DNA of 64,000 bases from Leguminivora glycinivorella (GCF_023078275.1 NC_062993.1:8679252-8743251); one strand, 5' to 3'; counted from the stretch's first letter, positions 34,301 through 42,100 are shown. Notes: a model not told the origin generated them from the sequence alone. Numbers and translations are program-made.

Positions 34301-36964
34301 GGGCATAGTTTCATACTTATTGACTATTAAATAAATATCTTGAGAACTAACCATGCTATTGATTTGAAATTTAGAATGGAACATTCTCAAATAATGACAT
34401 TAAAAAAACACAGCTTGTCCGGGCTATGCATGTTGGGCATTGATTATCAGTAAAGTAGTATTCTTTAGAGTACGAAAAATATGAAACCTTTGAGCAGTGG
34501 ATACACGTGAAAAAAGCAGTAAATAGTGCAGACAAATCCATACTAATAATAATATTATAAATGGGAAAGTGTGTGTCTGTTTGTTTGTCTGTCTTTCACG
34601 GCAAAACGGAGCGACGAATTGACGTGATTTTTTAAGTGGAGATAGTTGAAGGGATAGAGAGTGACATAGGCTACTTTTTGTCTCTTACTATCGCGAGCGA
34701 AGACGCGGGCAAAAGCTATTCATTATAAATACAACAAACATCTATATGAAAGTAATTAAAATAAGTAGAGCCATAAATGTACATATCAAATGTTCATTAA
34801 ATAAAAATTACTCAATACCTACTGAGTGACTCAGGTATTTTTATTCAAAAGATAAAAAAAAATTTTTTGTAAAGTTTTTTCACAAGTCTTGTGCTGAAAT
34901 TTTAAGTTATTAAAAAGGAGATGAGGCTTCTTTGAATCTAGTATATATTTTTGTATCTGTATAACTTTAGGTTGGGAAGATGCAGAGAAATAGTAAAGCT
35001 AGGAACATATTACACGGACGTCCGCCGTCGTCGCGCGACCGCGGACGCGGATCTAGACAATGAATATACACTTAACCGTGCAAACTATCGGTCGTCGGTT
35101 GTGGACGTGGCCTTGAGCGCACTTGCGTCCCATCGAAATCTGGTTCGCTGGATGTTTTGGTCAGCCGAAGCCACATCCCAAAGATCGTGCAAACTGCGTG
35201 CCAGCAGTGAGTTTGAGTTCATTCTCCCATCTTGTTTGAGGTTTCATCTGGCTTCATGAATTTAGTTAGTTAATTGTTAAAAAATAAATTAATGATTTTG
35301 ATCTTACCCGAGTAAATATGTAAGTGTATGAGTCAATTTACACACTAAATTTACTTTTGTTAAATGAACATATTTAACAAACATTAGTTTACAAAACAAA
35401 ACTATGCAATGTCAACTATGAGGTTAACAACATTACCAAGAATAACTTTTAAATCAAATAAAAAAAGGAAAAAAAAAATGTTTGTATATTTTGTTTATTT
35501 ACAAGTATATGTGATTCACATCACCTTTAAAGTCCTTTAATGCATTGAACCAGAGAATTGTGACAGATGTATTATCAGATAAAGTTCAGGACTGTTTACA
35601 CAAAAGACATACATATATAACTCTGTATAGACAGATAGTTAAAGAAAAAAAATCTCAGAATCATGAATAAAAATATATGATTGATTGTTACCTTTGGTTG
35701 ATTGACATCTAGTTTTTAAGGAAATTCATTATATAAACTGTCCCTTAAAGTGAATAGTATATAGTAATAGTAGGTATATTACTTATATCATAACAATAAA
35801 CAGGAAAAAATATTATTTGTACTTGTTATATCGTGTTATTTTGATGCTTATGGTAAACAGATAATAATAAAATATCTGTTCACCATAATGATTAAAATAG
35901 TAAACATTATGTACATAATATATGTAGTAAAGTAATGCATCAGGTCAATATAGAAAAGATTTGTCATGAGACTGGGGCATAGAACTTTTATGTATCATCG
36001 AATTTTGAATTTTTTAGTTATTCAATTAAAGTTCAAGGTAGATTGTAGATTTTCTACAAATATTGTAAGGTGGGTCTCAGGAGGTAAAACAGTAAACAGT
36101 TCAGATAGGTGGAGAAAATAGCGCTTAGCCTTAAATGGACATAGTATCCATAAAAAGTCATGACAATTAATGTACATTAATGGTATCACAATTTAAAAAC
36201 ACAATTAAAACAATTCTAATGAACACAAGTTAAATTATAATCTATTGAAAATATTTCAACTTGTGCTGTCTTAAAGTACGAGGCGAGGCGGAGTGGAGGG
36301 AGGGGGGAGGTTGTAAGAGGGCGCTACGAGTCCTTGTATAGATTACTCATATGAGAGATAATTTCGACCTCGACAGCTGTGACCTGGGTGGCCGAGCGGA
36401 TTAAGAGGCATTTCCCGCGATTGGAAAGTACGCTGGTTCGATTCCAGCCTCAGGCACCAGAGGACTTGGTCACTTTTTCTTTCATATGTGTAATTTATTT
36501 TGGTTTTAACAATTAAAACAAGTATGGCATTCACTGCTGGTCTTAAATTATAACAATTACTACTCATTAACAACGCTAATCCATCTTCAGAGGAAAAACG
36601 CAGTAACTGTTTCAATTAACTATGCACTAAGTTGTTTTCAAAGAATCTTAAGTACTTAAAGGTAACAGAACGGTTGAATAAATTTCGCAATATCTAAAGG
36701 GTAAACCCTAGCCTAAATTATTGCGTATAACTCACAAACTTTCTCTCAATAACATGTGTTTGACGTCACAAGGACAGGACTTACCCATTTCGTAGTTCCT
36801 TTGCACTTGCAAGGTTGAACCCACGCCGCCAGCCGATCGTCTGCCTCTGTCGCAAAGCACACCCAGCAAGTCTTCGCGTTTTCATCATCTCCGTGTACCA
36901 CCAACGAATTCGCACTAGCACTACGCGCTTCCGAAGCAGATTTCTCCTCTACACCTACAGACAT
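16016..36964 (-). CDS. Marchf5: E3 ubiquitin-protein ligase MARCH5 (MITOL), 4 coding exons
   Basis: Exons 36964-36785, 24635-24390, 17621-17431 and 16388-16016 total 990 nt and encode 329 residues. The RING-CH finger has all eight zinc ligands: C33, C36, C52, C54, H62, C65, C84 and C87. It is followed by four membrane segments, about residues 117-140, 158-175, 233-253 and 263-281. Known role of the family: a mitochondrial outer-membrane E3 ligase that ubiquitinates fission and fusion factors such as DRP1 and mitofusins. The start at 36964 is the first ATG after an in-frame TAG (37003-37001). Compared with the ~278-residue human protein, the N-terminus is about 20 residues longer and the C-terminal tail (TTAPSGDTVSTSRDESEQVI) is extended. 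Introns are 12.1, 6.8 and 1.0 kb, and all are full of repeats. Confidence 0.95.
16443..16772. mobile_element. Foldback MITE 54 bp from the MARCH5 exon 4 acceptor
   Basis: The arms TGGGCCAATTTTTTTTCAAA and TTGAAAAAATGGCCCA are mirrored, with GTTGTCCACCCC just inside. A half copy is at 30268-30376. It lies in intron 3 and leaves only 54 bp for branch point and acceptor. Confidence 0.75.
17146..17360 (+). pseudogene. Broken copy of the THAP-exon element
   Basis: CACGCCGCACGGTGTG, GGGGCCGCGCTACGCGCTGT and CTGTAGTGTTTATGGATGTA match the 2130-2335 element in order. In this copy the frame after its ATG meets a TAG within the THAP start, so it is non-coding. It is inside MARCH5 intron 3 on the opposite strand. 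Confidence 0.6.
17431..17621 (-). CDS. Marchf5: MARCH5 exon 3: cytosolic loop and TM2
   Basis: It encodes residues 143-205 plus two bases of codon 206. The acceptor reads TCTCATTCCAG before GTGGTCGGTCAC (VVGH). It contains ADPLVLLVLLPTIPVTLISA (TM2). It ends GGGAA before GTGAGT. Confidence 0.95.
17783..17926. mobile_element. MITE, TACAGTCACCGG family, copy 1
   Basis: Ends TACAGTCACCGG and CCGGTGATGACTGTA. The inner arms ATGATTTCTATACCTTGTC and GACAAGGTACAGAAATCAT are mirrored. A second copy is at 59722-59860 with near-identical interior. Confidence 0.8.
18391..18630 (+). repeat. Family A element, longer variant
   Basis: It runs from CTAGCTTTTGCCCGCGGC to TTAGTATGGAT. It includes an extra segment (TTGCGGTATGCTTCATAC and CCCCCCATTC) that is absent from the shorter copies. 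Confidence 0.75.
18926..18992 (+). CDS. Candidate GC-rich first coding exon, unknown gene
   Basis: ATG at 18926 follows an in-frame TAA and opens MDIAGTRGAPGAGGGAEECE-RQ, ending CGACAGG before a GTGAGT donor at 18993. The surrounding 150 bp is strikingly GC-rich for this window, as expected for a first exon and promoter. It lies inside MARCH5 intron 2 on the opposite strand. No second exon was recognised downstream, so the gene may have long introns or end outside the window. Confidence 0.4.
19506..19640 (+). repeat. tRNA-derived SINE head
   Basis: CCGGTCTGGCCTAGCGCG resembles a D-arm/A-box and GGTCCCGGGTTCGAATCCCG a T-arm/B-box. The typical tail ATTTATTTGTGCGATGAGCA follows. A degenerate relative is at 61160-61290. 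Confidence 0.7.
19651..19829 (-). repeat. Family A element (reverse copy)
   Basis: ATCCATACTAATATTATAAA at the left through GTCTGTTTGTTTGTCCGTC to GCAAAAGCTAGTT. It directly follows the tRNA-derived SINE. Confidence 0.75.
19830..20283. other. Spacer, no feature seen
   Basis: Unique-looking AT-rich sequence within MARCH5 intron 2, with no exon or repeat boundary. Confidence 0.4.
20284..20368. mobile_element. Palindromic mini-MITE, TACAGTCAGCTGCAG, copy 2
   Basis: Same layout as 5970-6053, with a few arm mismatches near the right end (CTGCAACTGACTTTACA). Confidence 0.75.
20369..21539. other. Spacer, no gene seen
   Basis: There is a small foldback around 20530-20630 (ACGGTTACCACCGAAGATCA against TGATCTTCGGTACCGATCGT). 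Otherwise I see nothing I can name. Confidence 0.35.
21540..21830 (-). repeat. LINE/SINE 3' remnant, reverse
   Basis: TGGGATAGGAGGCAAACGAG is the reverse of the 6361-6482 repeat end. TTCCGCAGTTTAGCTGCGCG and GAGGCAGGAAGTTTCTGGAG look like an old non-LTR 3' region. Confidence 0.4.
22583..22720. mobile_element. MITE, TGTCAACCAATT family, copy 4
   Basis: Ends TACAGTCAACCAATTGGATC and AATTGGTTGACTGTACA. The interior is shared with the copy at 12213. Confidence 0.8.
23537..23634. mobile_element. MITE, CACTTGCACCA family, copy 1
   Basis: Ends CACTTGCACCAACG and GGTTGGTGCAAGTG, 98 bp. Copy 2 is at 58318-58426. Inside are the AAAATGGAGGGTTA and ACCATTTT modules. Confidence 0.75.
23737..24360 (-). 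pseudogene. Tandem array of decayed copies of MARCH5 exon 2
   Basis: Directly downstream of exon 2 are repeated pieces of its 3' half plus the first ~45 bp of the intron. Three further copies keep the donor-like CAG/GTAAGA junction (ends at 24121, 23933 and 23789). The 'GGAGGCGGAATAC' module, matching the codons for KAEY, recurs near 24345, 24285, 24075, 23890, 23840 and 23745. The copy ending at 24121 still reads much of TM1 (ALLDAMEE, GGVLLGSIHWIAITYG) with a 9-nt insertion and a Cys-to-Trp change. The copy ending at 23933 has internal deletions. None has a clear acceptor, and reading through from exon 2 meets a stop at 24333. Confidence 0.8.
24390..24635 (-). CDS. Marchf5: MARCH5 exon 2: second half of RING-CH and TM1
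   Basis: It encodes residues 61-142. The acceptor is T-rich and ends ATTCCAG. H62, C65, C84 and C87 complete the finger (VHQSCLQRWVDE, VLCPQCKAEY). TM1 is about FIAGGVLLGSIYWIAITYG. It ends VMQ before GTAAGATTTC, phase 0. Degenerate copies of its 3' half follow directly downstream. Confidence 0.95.
25567..25648 (-). repeat. tRNA-like sequence (pseudo-tRNA or SINE head)
   Basis: On the minus strand, GCAGGTTCGAGACCTGC forms a T-arm. CTGCT and AGCAG bracket a 7-nt anticodon-like loop that lacks T33. The acceptor stem has mismatches and the D-arm is irregular. This is not a convincing functional tRNA. Confidence 0.5.
25736..25975 (+). repeat. Family E element, copy 3
   Basis: Modules ACGATACAAGTGCGTAAAAA, ACACGAGTTACGAATTTCCT and CACTTCTCGCACTAGTGCG are in the same order as in the 849-1079 copy. 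Confidence 0.7.
26891..28516 (+). mobile_element. Tc1/mariner transposon, inactive, with TA target duplication
   Basis: 30-bp terminal inverted repeats start CGAGCCCCAATGCAAATGAT and end with the exact inverse. TA flanks both ends (26889-26890 and 28517-28518), as expected for Tc1/mariner. Length 1626 bp. It contains a decayed transposase gene and lies in MARCH5 intron 1. Confidence 0.9.
27618..28170 (+). pseudogene. Tc1-type transposase remnant
   Basis: The pieces are in different frames. QKTNRLKFAQKYRNW and WRKIIWSDKSKF carry the first catalytic Asp. After frame changes, FQRDGALCHTGK carries the second Asp, and SWPSSSPDLSPIKTL ends at a stop. In the last motif the usual catalytic Glu (SPDLNPIE in the family) is Lys. 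Stops, frameshifts and the lost Glu make it inactive. Confidence 0.8.
28838..29008 (+). repeat. Family A interspersed element
   Basis: CTAGCTTTTGCCCGCGGC through GTCACTCACCATCCCTTCAA to TATTAGTATGGAT. Confidence 0.8.
29020..29480. repeat. Probable old foldback element
   Basis: TTTTCACCACACCAACACGA near 29210 is mirrored by CCAGTTGGTGTGGTGAAGAA near 29420. AAAATGCAATTTTGCTACCC and CGAATAGCAAAATTGATC form an inner hairpin. Boundaries are unclear. Confidence 0.4.
29481..30217. other. MARCH5 intron 1 sequence, no gene seen
   Basis: A GC-rich patch at 29860-29980 (GGCCCTCGCCTCTGCGCTTG) looks like a repeat fragment. No exon is supported. Confidence 0.35.
30218..30376. repeat. Two abutting MITE fragments
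   Basis: 30218-30265 starts TAGCCGAATGGCATTTCTGC (compare 32199-32340). 30268-30376 is half of the 16443-16772 family (GTCCACCCCACTTTTTTTGT). Confidence 0.6.
30890..31733 (+). repeat. Composite tRNA-derived SINE with a CG-rich minisatellite head, copy 1
   Basis: In order: GTCTTGCGTGAGCGACG, imperfect GCGACG/GATGCGACGC arrays (30896-31160), a short unique part with TTTGGTGAATAGGATCACAA, a tRNA-like block (31527-31603), a T-rich tail, and ACTCCGGCTTTTATACTAAC. The same order occurs inverted at 33484-33960. The CpG-rich head is unlike anything else in the window. Confidence 0.7.
31527..31603 (+). repeat. tRNA-like head of the composite SINE
   Basis: GGGCTCGTAGCCTAGCGGTT (A-box-like) and GTGAGTTCGAACCTCGGC (B-box-like) are spaced as in a tRNA, but the stems do not close well. 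The minus-strand counterpart is about 33720-33798. Confidence 0.6.
31903..32136 (-). repeat. Family E element (reverse copy 4)
   Basis: TTTCAGTACAGATGGTG, CGCACTAGTGCGAGAAGTGG and CGTAACTCGTGTCGATTTAA are the reverse of copy 3 at 25736. Confidence 0.7.
32199..32340. mobile_element. MITE with TAGCCGAATGGCA ends
   Basis: TAGCCGAATGGCA at the left and TGCCATTCGGCTA at the right are a perfect mirror. The inner GCGCGATAGAGATAGATATC region is partly palindromic. 142 bp. Confidence 0.75.
32598..32725. mobile_element. MITE with GGGGACCGATTTTTGA ends
   Basis: GGGGACCGATTTTTGAGTCT is mirrored by AGATTCAAAAACCGGCCCCC with two or three mismatches. 128 bp, non-coding. Confidence 0.7.
32749..32940. repeat. 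Two imperfect direct repeats with hairpin arms
   Basis: 32749-32815 and 32868-32940 share GAGTCAGGA...AACTGCTATTNTACT...AACTC. Each is bounded by short inverse arms (GTGGAGT/ACTCCAC in the first, TCGAGT/ACTCGA in the second). Confidence 0.55.
33359..33446 (+). repeat. Family A element, 3' fragment
   Basis: CGTCGCTCAGTTTTGCCGTG to TAATATTAGTATGGAT. Confidence 0.7.
33484..33960 (-). repeat. Composite tRNA-derived SINE, copy 2 (inverted), with a nested family A fragment
   Basis: Reading on the minus strand: GTCTTGCGTGAGCGACG, GCGACGC array, TTTTGGTGATTAGAATCACA, tRNA-like block, T-rich tail, then GGGTTTTATACTAACAAGG. A family A fragment (about 33596-33680) interrupts the tail; copy 1 at 31650-31665 shows the uninterrupted site. 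Confidence 0.7.
34538..34721 (-). repeat. Family A element (reverse copy)
   Basis: ATCCATACTAATAATAATAT through GTCTGTTTGTTTGTCTGTC to GACGCGGGCAAAAGCTAT. Confidence 0.75.
34997..35170. mobile_element. AGCTAGGAACA MITE, truncated copy
   Basis: It starts AGCTAGGAACATATTACACG after TAA and holds the interior modules (GACGTGGCCTTGAGCGCAC, AAACTATCGGTCGTCGG) in inverted order relative to 37441. There is no clean right end. Confidence 0.6.
35171..36382. other. MARCH5 intron 1, AT-rich, no gene seen
   Basis: No exon or repeat boundary recognised. A purine-rich GC patch (GAGGCGAGGCGGAGTGGAGG) lies at 36280-36310. Confidence 0.4.
36383..36480 (+). repeat. tRNA-Ser-like sequence, likely SINE head
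   Basis: GGTGGCCGAGCGGATTAAGA (A-box-like) and CTGGTTCGATTCCAG (T-arm) are followed by a CCTCAGG strand that pairs with CCTGGG. The anticodon arm TTTCC/GGAAA encloses CGCGATT without T33. GGACTTGGTCACTTTTTCTTT follows, as a SINE tail would. It lies 305 bp from MARCH5 exon 1. Confidence 0.5.
36785..36964 (-). CDS. Marchf5: MARCH5 exon 1: N-terminus and first half of RING-CH
   Basis: It encodes residues 1-60. A Ser/Ala-rich leader is followed by C33-x-x-C36 and C52-x-C54 within CWVCFATEADDRLAAWVQPC. It ends TGG before a GTAAGT donor, phase 0. Confidence 0.95.
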
Positions 36965-37300
36965 TGTTAATGCGTCTTTACAAATAAACAATTTAGTTAA
37001 CTAAAGACCGAGTTTATTGCGCCGCGAGATACGCAATTGAGACACTGTATAACGAAACAAACGGCAATATTTTCCCATGGAACGATAAAAATATTTTTGT
37101 CAAGCGTCTGACGGAAGGTAATGTCCTTTGCACGAGTTGGATTGTAGATTTCAACAACGTCACGTCAGTGAATGTCAGTAACCGAACCCAAAGCAAAGTA
37201 GAAATAGAACGAAATGAACGGAACGGTCGGAACGATGTACGAACGAATGAAATGAGTGTCAAAATGACGGATACGATATTGCCATGTGCACTTATTTTAC
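36965..37300 (-). promoter_or_regulatory. Likely MARCH5 5' UTR and core promoter region
   Basis: It lies directly upstream of the start codon. An in-frame TAG at 37003-37001 bounds the coding part. 37190-37260 carries repeated GAACG-type words (GAACGAAATGAACGGAACG). No TATA box is obvious. The transcription start cannot be fixed from sequence. Confidence 0.35.
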
Positions 37301-37336
37301 AGACATTAGGGCAAAGAATATGTTACTTAGGGTCAT

Positions 37337-38070
37337 GGACTGAGCTCACACTTTTTTTGCCATACTAAATTGAACTTTATCACCAGTGCAGAAAGGCGTT
37401 CTTATCAGACTAGTAAAAGTGTGTCCACATGAGAGGGTCAAGCTAGGAACATACTACGCGGACGTCCGTCGTAAAACGACCGCGACCGCGACCTATCAGT
37501 GTGCACGGAACAAAACATCCCGAGAGCCAGATTTCGATCGGACGTCCGTGCGCTCAAGGCCACGTCCGCATCCGTCGACCGATAGTTTGCACGGTTATGT
37601 GTATTTCCATTGTCCAGATTCCCGTCCGCGGTCGATTTACGACGGACGTCCGCGTAGTGTGTTCCTAGCTTCAAAGTTGGGGCTGGTGTCCCTCTCGCAC
37701 GTGTGACCAGTGTTAAAGAGATTACTATAATAGTAGTATTTTTACCTGTATGATAACTAAGTTTATAAACTTCTTAAATTATTTTTGTATTATATCGAGG
37801 CAAGGATATTAATGCCTTGAAACGAATTGGTAACTCATTATTATGAAGCCATAAAACCAAAGATTTGCGCAATTAAAAAAAACCTTTAATTCGGTATTAG
37901 TAGATTTAGTAGTAACTTTGAATATTGACTGGTATCCCCAAATAATGACAGTGATGACGTCATTCAAATAATTTTGACAGTGGCAATAAGTGCGAGAGGG
38001 ACACCAGCCCCAACTTTACCCTCTCATGTGGACACACTTTTTGGCCTATCAACTCAATCTAGCTTAATAA
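37337..38070. repeat. Duplicated ~0.5-kb block, copy A (with nested MITE)
   Basis: It matches 38611-39231 from GGACTGAGCTCACAC to CAATCTAGCTTAATA. The core has long inverted arms (GTGTGTCCACATGAGAGGGT ... ACCCTCTCATGTGGACACAC), so the block includes a TIR element. After removing the private insertions, both copies are about 501 bp. Confidence 0.8.
37441..37670. mobile_element. AGCTAGGAACA MITE inserted in block A, TCA target duplication
   Basis: It starts AGCTAGGAACATACTACGCG and ends with its inverse GTTCCTAGCT. TCA flanks both ends and occurs once at the matching site in copy B. 230 bp. Confidence 0.9.
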
Positions 38071-38610
38071 TATATAAATTTATGCTTAGGGTTAATATTT
38101 ATTATGTTTTACATTTTCAACTGAAATGTTGTTGATGTTTTTAAAAATAATAAACATCAAAAGCATGTTTTCACATGTTTCTACTAACGAAATGGGTGTA
38201 TCAAAGCATAATTAGTTGGTATTAACGTCAGTAAAAAAATGCAGCAAGTTGGGATTTGACGATAATTAAAGTTTTACACACTTTCAAAATCGAAAAGAAA
38301 AATACAATAAAACAGTGTATAGTGTGATTGTGATAGCGTTTGGAATAGACGATAATATCGAAAATAGCAGTAACTTTTCGACATGGAACAGATTTTAGAT
38401 ATTTTCAAGAATCGATATGGAATAGAACTAGAAGCATCATCTAACTAAGCAAAGCTAACACTAACAGCAATTTTTAATTAACAATATGCAAGTGTCTCTC
38501 AGCAAATGGTGGCGATTAAGAATTAAAAACATTTCATAAGACTTTTCTTGTCCTTGCAATCAAAATATACTTGACTTGCCAACTTGGTCTCACCCATGGA
38601 CCTTCAATAG

Positions 38611-39231
38611 GGACTAAGCTCACACTTTTTTTGCCATACCAAATTGAACTAACTATCTCTGTTTTGCCCAATGGTTGACTGGTAGAGAATGCCTTAAGGC
38701 GTTAAGTCCGCCATTTATACTTTTTATTGATAATTTGTGCAATAAAGTTTAAATAAATAAATAAATAAATAAACTTTATCACCGGTGCAGAAAGGCGTTC
38801 TTGTCAGACTAGCAAAAGTGTGTCCACATGAGAGGGTCAAAGTTGGGGCTGGTGTCCCTCTCGCACGTGTGACCAGTGTTAAAGAGATTACTATAGTAGT
38901 AGTATATTTACCTGTATGATAACTAAGTAAGTATATAAACTTCTTAAATTATTTTTGTATTATATCGAGGCAAGGGTATTAATACCTTGTAATGAATTGG
39001 TAAGTCATTATTATGATGCCATAAAGATTTGCGCAATTAAAAAAAGACATTAATTGGGTATTAGTAGATTTGGTAGTAACTTTGAATATTGACTGGTATC
39101 CCCAAATTATGACAGTGATGACGTCATTCAAATGATTTTGACAGTGGCAATAAGTGCGAGAGGGACACCAGCCCCAACTTTACCCTCTCATTTGGACACA
39201 CTTTTTGGCCTAACTACTCAATCTAGCTTAA
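38611..39231. repeat. Duplicated ~0.5-kb block, copy B (with LINE-tail insertion)
   Basis: Same as copy A, but with an intact MITE target site and a private ~120-bp insertion (38655-38775) ending in an AAATAAATAAAT run. Confidence 0.8.
38655..38775 (+). repeat. LINE/SINE 3' tail with (AAAT)n
   Basis: GGTTGACTGGTAGAGAATGC then GTGCAATAAAGTTTAAATAA and a short AAAT array. AACT is duplicated at the ends. The same sequence in reverse is at 41818-41900. Confidence 0.7.
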
Positions 39232-39544
39232 TATATCATAACCATAGGGTCTCACACGTAGTATCTTCTTAGTAGTTTGTGGACTCTCACCCTTAATTTT
39301 ACATTCGGGGGATTTTATTTGAAGTACATGCAACACTGGCCAATATGAGACAGATAAAAAATGAAAGACAGTTTTCTCTTAACATATCCATATATTATAA
39401 ATATTATGCATATATTTCGGATATATATCATTAAAAAAAATTGTTAATTCTATGACTTCTGTACTTTTTAAGACACATTAAGGAAGTTTTGAGTTTTATG
39501 GTCCTGATCATGGACCTATTATTATACGGACGTAATGCTCAATA

Positions 39545-39644
39545 CTAAAAAACTGTGATTCTATCATCCACATTGACAGCTCTGTCTATGACCTCATCCA
39601 CTAATCTCCTGTCAGTTTGATCGAGGCACCTGTGGCGAAAACAT
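39545..39644 (-). CDS. Candidate terminal coding exon, unknown gene
   Basis: A strong acceptor (TTCTTATTTTTCTTCAG) precedes 39644. The exon contributes one base and then 32 codons to a TAG at 39545, including DRRLVDEVIDRAVNVDDRI. The composition is clearly protein-like, but I do not recognise the family. The partner exon must end with two bases of a codon. An ATG in good context at 40297 (ATAACAATGG, reading MADGVNLVLP) is a possible start, but no donor there fits the phase. No poly(A) signal is near. Confidence 0.4.
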
Positions 39645-39647
39645 CTG

Positions 39648-40550
39648 AAGAAAAATAAGAATATATGCCTACATGCGCTGTCAAACTATGTAAAAATGAC
39701 ACCAATCGAAAGAAAAAAAAATAAGATGTCACCATTCACGGCTAACTTAATCAATTATCATTTAAAAATACGTAAAATCACGATTTAATCAATGGTCATA
39801 AATCAACAAACGGGAAAATACTAGTGTTGCCAGTAAGTTGAATGGGGTGATTTGGTGAAAGTAGTAAATAAAGTAGGGTAATTGATGTCCTTTTTACTAT
39901 TAATTATATAATATATAGATTATTAAGGTGAATGGCGAAATTATTAATTGTTATTGTATATTTTCAAAAAAAGATGTGTTTGACAATTTCCTGAGTAATA
40001 AATGCTTAAATTCGATTTTTCGAACGTGAATTATGTTATGTTTAAATCTTCGGTTGGAGTAATTATATTATATTATATGTATATTATATTATATGTATAT
40101 GTCTATTTACATGTAATAAAAAATACACTGCATATCTTTTTCTTATGTTAAATTGCATTTTTAATGGTGTTTGCACTCGGTGCACTTTTTTTTAGACACG
40201 TTTCATTTTGATTTTATATGGTGTTTGCACATGGCACATTTATTCTGTCGGGTAAATTTGTGTGATATGGTAACACTAAATTGACACCGTCCGCCATTGT
40301 TATGTCACAACTGGTCTTCAGTGAAACTCCCTCTGTCTACTATAGTAACTCTATGGTCCTGATATTATTTTTTGTGGAATATTAAAAATTCTTGCATAGA
40401 AAACAACACTCTTTAATTAAATTAATATTCTTAACGGATTTGACTAAATACCTGGAAGAGACGCATTATGCATTTTATTGACTTATTATCGTACTTACTG
40501 GATTTGACATAATATTGGAAGGAAGACTTATGAAATTCAAAACAAGATGA
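39648..40550. other. AT-rich stretch with little identifiable content
   Basis: Two direct copies of TGGTGTTTGCAC followed by GGCAC-like sequence lie near 40165 and 40220. The candidate ATG at 40297 is noted under the 39545 exon. Nothing else is supported. Confidence 0.35.
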
Positions 40551-40554
40551 ATAA

Positions 40555-40944
40555 AGCTAGGAACATACTACGCGGACGTTTGTCGTAAAACGACCGCGAC
40601 CGCGACCTATCAGTGTGCACGGAACAAAACATCCAGAGAGCCAGATTTCGATCGGACGTCCGTGCGCTCAAGGCCACGTCCGCGTCCGTCGACCGATAGT
40701 TTGCACGGCTATGGCTCCCCACAGACAGTCTTAAAAATTCATAATCTTAAAAAAAACTTGTATGCAATCTGACAGTTCAGATCTGTCAGTGTCTTGTCAG
40801 TGTCAGTTTGAACTGTCAGATTGCATACAAGTTTTTTTTAAGATTATGAATTTTTAAGACTGTCTGTGGGGAGCCTATTTCCATTTTCCAGATTCCCGTC
40901 CGCGGTCGATTCACGACGGACGTCCGCGTAGTGTGTTCCTAGCT
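40555..40944. mobile_element. AGCTAGGAACA MITE, full copy, TAA target duplication, itself interrupted
   Basis: Ends AGCTAGGAACATACTACGCG and GTTCCTAGCT are flanked by TAA on both sides (40552-40554 and 40945-40947). The interior matches 37441-37670 except for a nested element at 40713-40875. Confidence 0.9.
40713..40875. mobile_element. Nested foldback element, TAT target duplication
   Basis: Near-perfect arms of about 65 bp start GGCTCCCCACAGACAGTCTT and end with the inverse. TAT flanks both sides and occurs once in the matching site of the 37441 copy. 163 bp. Confidence 0.9.
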
Positions 40945-40949
40945 TAAGA

Positions 40950-41817
40950 AAGGCTATGACGAAACAACTGAAAGAGACGAATTTTTTATTGAGACAACTA
41001 AAGACATGCTTACTGGATTTGACACATGATATTAAAAGGAAGACTAATGAAATTATATTTTATAACTTATAAGTATTAAAACAAGAAGAAGAATAAAGGA
41101 AAATAGAAATACTTCACTCAAGACGAGGCGGTATGGCCTATGGTCCTAGCCTGTCCAGAAGGACGAAAAAAAAAAAAAAAAAAAAAGAAAACAACACTCC
41201 AACTGTCAAATAAACGTCATCAACCACAAGACAAGTGTCAATGTCGTCAAGGATCTTGAAGGCACGGGGTGTGATACCCGTGGAAAGTTTTAATTAAATG
41301 ATTTAACTTGAGACATTATATTTAGTGGATTGTTGTCACAACATTGCAGTGATAAGACTTTAATGTGATAGCCACAGGTTGCTAGTCAATCACCGAATAC
41401 TGTAAGTAAAGACATTCTATTATCTCGTAAGATCCGTGTCCGACCGATCCCACCTTGATGCACGTTGCACAACTGCATTTTAAGACTTATGTTAAACCCC
41501 ATTGCACAGCGAATCATCGACATTCCTTTATAAGTGGTTACGACGTAAGTCCAATTCATGAATTTGCTTTAAAATGGATACAATTTTAAGAATTGAAGAT
41601 TGTGAAATACAACAGTTATGTCATTTACATAACTCGATTCCTCCAAAGTTACAAGTCAAAAGTTCACGAATTTACACAGATGTTCTTGGGTTCATGATAG
41701 TTTTAGGTTCATCAATGAAATTATCATAATTATTTTATGTTATGAAACATAAAACAAACTTAATTTATTGAGTGTAGTATCTTTAAATCTATCATTGAAC
41801 TTCTAAAAAAGTATTTA
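40950..41817. other. Spacer, no gene seen
   Basis: A SINE-like tail (TGGTCCTAGCCTGTCCAGAA plus a run of about 24 A) is at 41139-41190. The remainder is AT-rich without supported features. Confidence 0.4.
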
Positions 41818-41900
41818 TTTATTTAATCTTTATTGAACAAAGAAACACAATGTACAATAGGCGAACTTAATGCCATAAGGCATTCTCTACCAGTCAACCT
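41818..41900 (-). repeat. LINE/SINE 3' tail (reverse copy)
   Basis: TTTATTTAATCTTTATTGAA then GCATTCTCTACCAGTCAACC is the reverse of the 38655-38775 tail. Confidence 0.7.
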
Positions 41901-42100
41901 TAAGTAACGTTAAATGTAATATAGTGTAATGTGAAATTCATATCAATATTTGGCTACAATATATATGAGAATAGAAAAGAGGTCTAGAACCCTAAGTAAA
42001 AAAATCTTATAGTATGAATTGCCATAGCAAAAAAGTCAAGTACTTTCATGTAGATCTGAGCTATAAATATTAAAACATCTGATAAAACCAGGATTACACA

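Noticed and set aside
36383..36461. Functional tRNA-Ser gene
   Set aside because: The anticodon loop lacks T33, the variable arm is too short for Ser, and a SINE-like tail follows.
36965..36991. A longer MARCH5 N-terminus starting at 36991
   Set aside because: The codon there is TTG, not ATG, and an in-frame TAG lies 12 nt further upstream. ATG at 36964 is the first Met.
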